From: Rodentolepis nana
Taxonomy: Eukaryota; Platyhelminthes; Cestoda; Cyclophyllidea; Hymenolepididae
DNA length: 11,001 nucleotides
Assembly (NCBI GenBank): GCA_900617975.1
Contig: UZAE01001921.1
Span: forward strand, 1 to 11,001
Direction of reading: 5' to 3'
The notes below the pieces were generated by a model, which worked only from the letters and a program-made list of their open reading frames with translations, was not told the origin of the DNA and searched no databases. This document shows positions 9,101 through 11,001 of the stretch, piece by piece. The stretch's first letter is position 1; each line of letters opens with the position of its first letter. A program made the position numbers and the translations under genes.

Positions 9101-10518
9101 ATCGAGGCATGTAAAATAAATGTAAATAAATGCAGTGTTAAGTTTCCATAAAGTTCTATCATTTTGTATACAATTAAGTGTTTTATCTTTCATTTGCAAA
9201 CTAAATAAGGGGGATAGATAAACTTTGCTTGTTATGAGGTATTAAAGTTAACATTTTCCAAGATTCTACTGTAGCAATGCGTTTCATATCGTGTCTTTAA
9301 TAAACTTATTTTAACATTTTATCCTTTTGTACTAATTTCGCACGCTATTCCATTAGCGATAGATATGGCGGTGACAGACGTAGTGCCGGAGGCGGTGGCG
9401 ATGGTGGACCAGACGAACCCCGTCGACGTCGCCGTTATGATCGCTCAGGCTCCAACACACGATCTCGGTCAAAGTCACCGGTCGCTAAACGGTCTCGTCG
9501 AACCAGGGATAGTCGTTCACCTCCATCAAGATCACGTTCTGGATCTTATTCTCGCTCACCATCACGCTCTCCTTCTCCATACCCTAGAAAGTAAGTACTC
9601 TCGTCTTATTACTTCTTACTCTTGGTTATTTCAGGTTTTTAAATTTATGTTTACTAACTATTGCCGCCTATTAGACATCTTAAAAAGAAGCATGTCAGGA
9701 GGGGGTATGAATGACCTTGTTATTTGTATGCTTTTGTACACCTAAACAACATGTGATTTGTAAAATGTGCTGTAAGGAGGAAATCTGTAAACCTTCCACT
9801 ATATCTGATAAACGCTTGGCCTGTTATTAATACTCTTTTTCGGGGATATTTGCTTGCTATTGGCTCTCTTAAATTGTCAAATTCTCAAATGCTATTGCGC
9901 ATTTTTTAAATGTACAAATAAAATTGTTATATGATAAAGACTAGCTACATAGTAGCATAGAGAAATTAAGTGGTCGATTAATTTGATTTTTGAGGGAGTT
10001 AACCAATTAAAGCTTCAATGTGATTGCTTTCCGAAAAGTCTGTTCATTGAAGTGAGGTTACCTGACTAAACCAGTTCCAGCATTAAAATGTTTATAAATA
10101 AATCACGAGAACAATCGCAACGCTGCTGTTTGTAAAATTGAGGCAAGTACGTTTATATATTGTTAATTTTTCAAACTTCCAACCGGATAGTGTTGAATAG
10201 GAACTTAAAGTATTCACTATAAAGCTACAAAATCGCTGTCAGCATATGAGGTTAGGCATGGTTTTATCAAATGTATCTAGTAGTATTTGCTCGCAACTTT
10301 CATCGATTTCACTCCTTCATAGACGTATATCTCACGCAAGGATAAAAACCCCGCCGTTAGCACCTCTGACAAATAAACGTCACAGCGATTCCGAAGATCA
10401 TATGGCGGAGGTTGAACAATTTGTCGCTCAATTGCAAGCCAAGCGACAAATGGAGGCTGAAAAGCAGGAACAGGCTGATCAACCCCTAATTGGTCCCCAA
10501 ATGCAGAATGCGGAGTAA
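140..10518 (+). CDS. TTC14: TTC14-like S1/TPR protein, 18-exon gene (full span of coding region)
   Basis: Joining 140-174, 1325-1583, 1658-1780, 2122-2206, 2273-2364, 2441-2625, 2826-3017, 3066-3188, 3997-4141, 4212-4455, 5079-5194, 5941-6089, 6767-6856, 6937-6980, 7555-7939, 9357-9590, 9675-9704 and 10323-10518 gives 2727 nt with matching phases and GT...AG at every intron. Domains in the 908-residue product: S1-like fold about 105-183, TPR repeats about 282-400, mixed-charge Arg-rich region about 414-635, an unrecognised block about 643-695, RGG-box about 699-756, RS domain about 757-834, and a charged helix at the C-terminus. Order and spacing match animal TTC14, including a PPLE-FM motif before the S1 fold, HG(N/D)PL inside it, and GV-YFK then ARGALYA in the TPRs. 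Human TTC14 is about 770 residues, so this protein is longer, mainly in the tail. TTC14 is poorly characterised; an RNA-processing role in the nucleus is inferred from its domains. The S1/TPR core is secure; exons 1 and 17 are the least certain. Confidence 0.88.
175..1324 (+). other. Intron 1 (1150 nt)
   Basis: AT-rich intron from GTAAGT at 175 to TTTTAG at 1324, preceded by a pyrimidine-rich stretch. It contains a perfect 8-bp A/T inverted repeat (720-727 with 734-741), probably just base composition. A consensus donor GTGAGT at 873-878 could end an unannotated non-coding first exon from an alternative promoter, but no ATG upstream of it reads in phase into exon 2. No convincing coding sequence was seen. 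Confidence 0.55.
1325..1583 (+). CDS. TTC14: Exon 2: N-terminal region leading into the S1-like domain
   Basis: Encodes residues 12-98 and ends in phase 0 at CGG|GTAAGT. A proline-rich, acidic stretch (about 33-70) is followed by PPLETFMVVPDETRKEQFYR, which matches the PPLE-FM...R--(L/Q)F(F/Y)R signature just before the S1 fold in animal TTC14. That match is the strongest N-terminal evidence for the assignment. A later ATG at 1386 is the alternative start. Confidence 0.85.
1658..1780 (+). CDS. TTC14: Exon 3: first half of S1-like RNA-binding domain
   Basis: Encodes residues 99-139, phase 0 at both ends, with acceptor CTAG|ACG and donor ACT|GTAAGT. The peptide contains DDMLIGSVTAIQDSGLVITI, a typical first strand and turn of an S1 fold (G-V--I-D-G--V). 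S1 domains are five-stranded OB-folds that bind single-stranded RNA. The preceding intron is only 74 nt. Confidence 0.9.
1781..2121 (+). other. Intron 3 (341 nt)
   Basis: Starts GTAAGT and ends in a T-rich tract with TTACAG at 2121. Short open frames cross it (for example from 1907 and 1983), but they are T-rich, cross splice signals and resemble no protein. Nothing else was seen. Confidence 0.6.
2122..2206 (+). CDS. TTC14: Exon 4: middle of S1-like domain
   Basis: Encodes residues 140-167 plus one base, ending AGAG|GTATGT. The peptide GFCPIRQLPKFATHGNPL aligns with the vertebrate TTC14 segment carrying CPLRD and HGDPL, followed by a QIGDKVR strand typical of S1 folds. This is one of the best-conserved parts of the gene. 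Confidence 0.92.
2273..2364 (+). CDS. TTC14: Exon 5: end of S1-like domain
   Basis: Completes Ala168 and encodes up to residue 198. AFILDVHHSGRLILSM is the last strand pair of an S1 fold (V-A-I--ID---R-I-LS). It is preceded by a 66-nt intron and ends CTG|GTAAAT in phase 0. Confidence 0.9.
2441..2625 (+). CDS. TTC14: Exon 6: linker between S1-like domain and TPR repeats
   Basis: Encodes residues 199-259 plus two bases. It opens GIISDDDLPLHYRK, matching the TTC14 family motif GVISSEELPLYYR directly after the S1 fold. The rest is a divergent linker (G-PQF-NPDG...). The acceptor is TTTTCTAG|GGT and the donor GTAAGT at 2626. Confidence 0.92.
2826..3017 (+). CDS. TTC14: Exon 7: first TPR repeat
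   Basis: Encodes residues 260-323 plus two bases. HVAQGVKYFKDNRNTEALQC starts a canonical TPR (G at position 8, F/Y, A at 20), and ADAYVARGAL starts the next one. TPRs are 34-residue helix-turn-helix units that bind partner proteins. The exon follows a 200-nt intron and its donor is GTAAGT at 3018. Confidence 0.93.
3066..3188 (+). CDS. TTC14: Exon 8: second TPR repeat and start of third
   Basis: Encodes residues 324-364 plus two bases. LYASIGSYAKAIDDLEKSL followed by QPNHANAKNYLGQTL gives a full TPR with the proline at its end and the first helix of the next. The exon is bounded by a 48-nt intron upstream, the shortest in the gene, and by GTATGT at 3189. Confidence 0.93.
3189..3996 (+). other. 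Intron 8 (808 nt)
   Basis: Lies within the third TPR, between its two helices. It starts GTATGT and ends CTATTAG at 3996 after an AT-rich tract. I see no RNA gene, repeat or coding stretch in it. Confidence 0.6.
3997..4141 (+). CDS. TTC14: Exon 9: end of the TPR array
   Basis: Encodes residues 365-413, phase 0 at the 3' end (TTG|GTACGT). AEAMLQRALELDPTNLEAR is the second helix of a TPR plus the start of a capping helix, followed by LRQLLNG. It matches the last TPR of vertebrate TTC14 (A---Y-KALALD). Confidence 0.92.
4212..4455 (+). CDS. TTC14: Exon 10: start of the RS/Arg-rich tail
   Basis: Encodes residues 414-494, beginning RSWSRSPQSRRG and continuing with scattered S-P and R-S dipeptides. 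SRAVLEQLVNEDRSKRGQQQ could form a short helix. The intron upstream is 70 nt and the donor is GTAAGT at 4456. Its low-complexity composition resembles SR-type splicing factors. Confidence 0.88.
4515..4566 (+). repeat. Repeat copy A: 52-nt GGAGG...CCTCC module
   Basis: Matches copy C (10805-10856) at 42 of 52 positions without gaps. The first 16 nt, GGAGGCAAGAGTCTCG, are identical, as are CGCGCTAATGAA (4549-4560) and CCTCC. Nine of the ten differences fall in the centre. No shared sequence is seen outside the module on either side, and the flanks show no target-site duplication. Confidence 0.8.
4883..4999 (+). repeat. Repeat copy B: module plus 3' extension
   Basis: The module at 4883-4935 shares with copy C the ends GGAGG and CCTCC and the blocks CGGTCA (4897-4902) and GATCGCGC (4914-4921). 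Beyond CCTCC, 4949-4965 matches 10897-10913 at 16 of 17 positions, and TGGAATA (4993-4999) matches 10945-10951 in the same order. The spacer after CCTCC is 13 nt here against 40 nt in copy C. AATAT occurs directly on both sides of the 53-nt module (4878-4882 and 4936-4940). Confidence 0.7.
5079..5194 (+). CDS. TTC14: Exon 11: Arg/Asp-rich segment
   Basis: Completes Ser495 and encodes to residue 533, ending CGT|GTACGT. The peptide starts SRNRYCDDRHRDDNRH, a mixed-charge run, then a short less biased stretch ending KIVITRDR. The acceptor has a strong pyrimidine tract. The neighbouring exons encode similar composition, and the phase fits both. Confidence 0.82.
5195..5940 (+). other. Intron 11 (746 nt)
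   Basis: Starts GTACGT and ends TTCTTTTTAG at 5940 with a good pyrimidine tract. AT-rich, with no repeat copy, RNA gene or coding segment that I can support. A minus-strand open frame at its 3' end (5854-6036) is a shadow of exon 12. Confidence 0.55.
5941..6089 (+). CDS. TTC14: Exon 12: mixed-charge segment with a short RGG-like run
   Basis: Encodes residues 534-582 plus two bases. RGGDRDRSERD is followed by SRGRGRGGSGGGDREYRR. I end the exon at 6089 (CAG|GTTTGT) because only this phase continues the Arg-rich frame into exon 13. A stronger-looking donor, GTGAGT at 6077-6082, would shift the frame to a stop in exon 14. Confidence 0.8.
6090..6766 (+). other. Intron 12 (677 nt)
   Basis: Runs from GTTTGT at 6090 to CGATAG at 6766. 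AT-rich. The acceptor has only a modest pyrimidine tract (TTTTCCAACTTC). No RNA gene, repeat copy or extra exon was identified. Confidence 0.5.
6767..6856 (+). CDS. TTC14: Exon 13: arginine mixed-charge run
   Basis: Encodes about residues 583-612, phase 2 at both ends. The peptide alternates basic and acidic residues (NRERDWRDDRRRYDNEREF). The other forward frame is also open (a run starting MAIVKEIGVMIDEG) but lacks the composition of the adjacent exons and hits a stop after splicing. The donor is AAG|GTAATA. Confidence 0.8.
6937..6980 (+). CDS. TTC14: Exon 14: 44-nt exon ending the mixed-charge region
   Basis: Encodes RRDDLRNQEERPSSPS with split codons at both ends. The acceptor CGTTGTAG follows an 80-nt intron and the donor is CAA|GTAATT. 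It is small, but its phase joins exons 13 and 15 without a stop and its composition matches them. Confidence 0.75.
6981..7554 (+). other. Intron 14 (574 nt)
   Basis: Runs from GTAATT to TTTCGATAG at 7554. Mostly AT-rich, with one GC-richer patch at about 7206-7256 that shares CCAGATAC with repeat copy C. The matching pieces are not in the same order, so I do not call it a repeat copy. Confidence 0.5.
7555..7939 (+). CDS. TTC14: Exon 15: unrecognised block followed by an RGG-box
   Basis: The longest exon, encoding residues 628-755. Residues about 643-695 are not low-complexity: YDRRVYTPPKDAVEVENGVL, then an amphipathic helix around LQDRVQQRLKDIERR. Residues about 699-756 form an RGG-box with repeated RGG, RG and WRG units; such motifs bind RNA and are methylated on arginine by PRMTs. 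The acceptor is TTTCGATAG|GTC and the donor GTTAGT at 7940. Other frames here are open only because of the GG-rich codon bias. Confidence 0.9.
7940..9356 (+). other. Intron 15 (1417 nt), longest intron
   Basis: Runs from GTTAGT to CCATTAG at 9356. It contains a 41-nt hairpin-forming segment at 8917-8957 and a 6-bp inverted repeat (ACCAAC...GTTGGT, about 8409-8433). A minus-strand open frame of 73 codons (8978-9199) resembles nothing known. No copy of the GGAGG...CCTCC repeat was seen. Confidence 0.55.
8917..8957. other. 41-nt two-part hairpin in intron 15
   Basis: GGCCTAA (8917-8923) is perfectly complementary to TTAGGCC (8951-8957). Nested inside, TCACC (8930-8934) pairs with GGTGA (8940-8944) around a GTTGA loop. 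A symmetric 6x6 internal loop separates the stems. It is too short for a typical pre-miRNA. Function unknown. Confidence 0.45.
9357..9590 (+). CDS. TTC14: Exon 16: RS domain
   Basis: Encodes residues 756-833 plus two bases. A Gly/Arg start (DRYGGDRRSAGGGGDGG) leads into RRRRRYDRSGS and then a dense RS domain (TRSRSKSP, SRSPSRSPSP). RS domains mediate interactions between splicing factors and are phosphorylated by SRPK and CLK kinases. The acceptor is CCATTAG and the donor AAA|GTAAGT at 9591. Another frame is open through this exon as a shadow. Confidence 0.9.
9675..9704 (+). CDS. TTC14: Exon 17: 30-nt microexon, lysine-rich
   Basis: Encodes HLKKKHVRR between split codons, phase 2 at both ends, so including or skipping it keeps the frame. 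The acceptor is CTATTAG at 9674. The donor GG|GTATGA at 9705 is weak. Without that donor the frame continues only to a TGA at 9712-9714, giving a short alternative C-terminus. Confidence 0.55.
9705..10322 (+). other. Intron 17 (618 nt), with a possible early poly(A) signal
   Basis: Runs from GTATGA to CTTCATAG at 10322, preceded by a good pyrimidine tract. It contains an in-frame TGA at 9712-9714 and an AATAAA at 9917-9922, which could form an alternative last exon. A small inverted repeat (GCTAC/GTAGC, 9944-9956) is also present. Confidence 0.5.
10323..10518 (+). CDS. TTC14: Exon 18: charged helical C-terminus and stop
   Basis: Encodes the last 65 residues, ending TAA at 10516-10518. After a basic stretch (RISHARIKTPPLAPLTNKRH) comes SDSEDHMAEVEQFVAQLQAK and a Glu/Gln/Lys-rich helix, probably a short coiled coil, then QPLIGPQMQNAE. 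Vertebrate TTC14 also ends in a charged helix, so equivalence is possible but not proven. The frame stays open upstream to an ATG at 10246, but that part is not charged and sits on the intron's pyrimidine tract. Confidence 0.78.
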
Positions 10519-10603
10519 AGGGTTCACTATCGAAAAGATATACAAGGTTCCACTGTGTGTTATATGTTTGAAAATATATTTTGTCCGCCATAATAATGGA
10601 ACT

Positions 10604-10609
10604 AATAAA
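10604..10609 (+). terminator. Poly(A) signal AATAAA
   Basis: AATAAA 86 nt after the stop codon, in an AT-rich 3' UTR. It is the first canonical hexamer after the TAA, so cleavage is expected roughly 10-30 nt further on. Confidence 0.65.
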
Positions 10610-10619
10610 TTTTAATTAA

Positions 10620-10804
10620 GTCCTTTATAAAAGTCGCTTTTTAACATTTAAACCAAATCTTAAAAAAAGTAGTGCAAAGAAGGGAAAACTATGAGAAAAA
10701 GTACCAGAAATGAAAAGCAACCAGGGAGTTTGCAAAAGGAAAAGAGATGAGTGTTGGAGAAGTGAATGTGTGTGAGTGTGTGGTAGTGTGTGTGCTTAGT
10801 GGAC
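10620..10804. other. Intergenic spacer, purine-rich then TG-rich
   Basis: No gene is visible. The + strand is purine-rich from about 10670 to 10766 and then becomes an imperfect TG tract (about 10762-10795) just before repeat copy C. A minus-strand open frame over 10689-10961 is an artefact of this composition and the repeat. Confidence 0.5.
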
Positions 10805-10955
10805 GGAGGCAAGAGTCTCGGTCAGTGTGTAGATTGATCGCGCTAATGAAACCTCCCAAATGCAGGCTGCAGGGAGCAAGTTGTTGTCTGTGGTCGCCAT
10901 CTCTCCACATCTGGAGCGTGCTGTGGCTGCCAGATACTAGGTGGTGGAATATGCT
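10805..10955 (+). repeat. Repeat copy C: most complete copy
   Basis: The module at 10805-10856 is 42/52 identical to copy A. It is followed by blocks shared with copy B: CCATCTCTCCACATCTG (10897-10913) and TGGAATA (10945-10951). Inside, CTCCA...TGGAG (10902-10915) can pair as a small hairpin. The copy sits between two TG-rich tracts. I see no reverse transcriptase, transposase, or convincing tRNA-like A and B boxes, so class is open: SINE-like or MITE-like. Confidence 0.72.
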
Positions 10956-10966
10956 GGTCAATGGGA

Positions 10967-10968
10967 TG

Positions 10969-11001
<33 letters not shown>
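10967..11001. repeat. (TG)n microsatellite
   Basis: Almost pure TG dinucleotide run with one CG interruption (near 10975), continuing past the window end, so its true length is unknown. Confidence 0.95.

Noticed and set aside
8978..9199. Minus-strand 73-codon open frame in intron 15
   Set aside because: No recognisable homology, no splice partners or poly(A) signal seen on that strand, and open frames of this length are expected by chance on six frames of an 11-kb window.
9365..9745. Alternative + strand frame over exon 16
   Set aside because: A shadow of the RS domain: it crosses the exon 16 donor and the exon 17 acceptor, and its composition does not match the rest of the protein.
10689..10961. 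Minus-strand 90-codon open frame downstream of the gene
   Set aside because: It covers the purine-rich spacer, the TG-rich tract and repeat copy C, and resembles no protein.

Overview
The window holds one multi-exon eukaryotic protein-coding gene on the + strand, running almost end to end (start codon about 140, stop at 10516-10518, poly(A) signal at 10604-10609). There is no bacterial-style gene packing: coding blocks of 30-385 nt are separated by AT-rich introns with GT...AG ends, and 18 exons join in one open frame of 909 codons (908 residues plus stop). The product is recognisable as an orthologue of animal TTC14: an N-terminal S1-like RNA-binding fold, then TPR repeats, then a long low-complexity tail. 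The sequence is far from the vertebrate protein, and introns are split into very short ones (48-84 nt, seven of them) and long ones (200-1417 nt). This suggests an invertebrate animal, possibly a flatworm, but the phylum cannot be fixed from this window.

Layout: 1-139 is 5' flank or 5' UTR. Exon 1 (140-174) is a tiny coding start, followed by a 1.15-kb intron. Exons 2-5 (1325-2364) encode the N-terminus and S1-like domain. Exons 6-9 (2441-4141) encode the linker and TPR repeats. Exons 10-14 (4212-6980) encode an arginine-rich, mixed-charge region. Exon 15 (7555-7939) encodes an unrecognised ordered-looking block followed by an RGG-box. Exon 16 (9357-9590) encodes an RS domain, exon 17 (9675-9704) is a 30-nt microexon, and exon 18 (10323-10518) encodes a charged helical C-terminus.

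The window also contains a dispersed repeat family. Three diverged copies of a 52-53 nt module begin GGAGG and end CCTCC: two in intron 10 (4515-4566 and 4883-4935) and one downstream of the gene (10805-10856). The last two share further collinear blocks 3' of the module, so the unit is about 120-150 bp or more. The downstream copy lies between two TG-rich tracts, the second running off the window end.

The joined protein combines a probable RNA-binding fold, a TPR interaction surface, and RS, RGG and arginine mixed-charge segments. That architecture fits a nuclear RNA-processing factor; this role is inferred, not shown.
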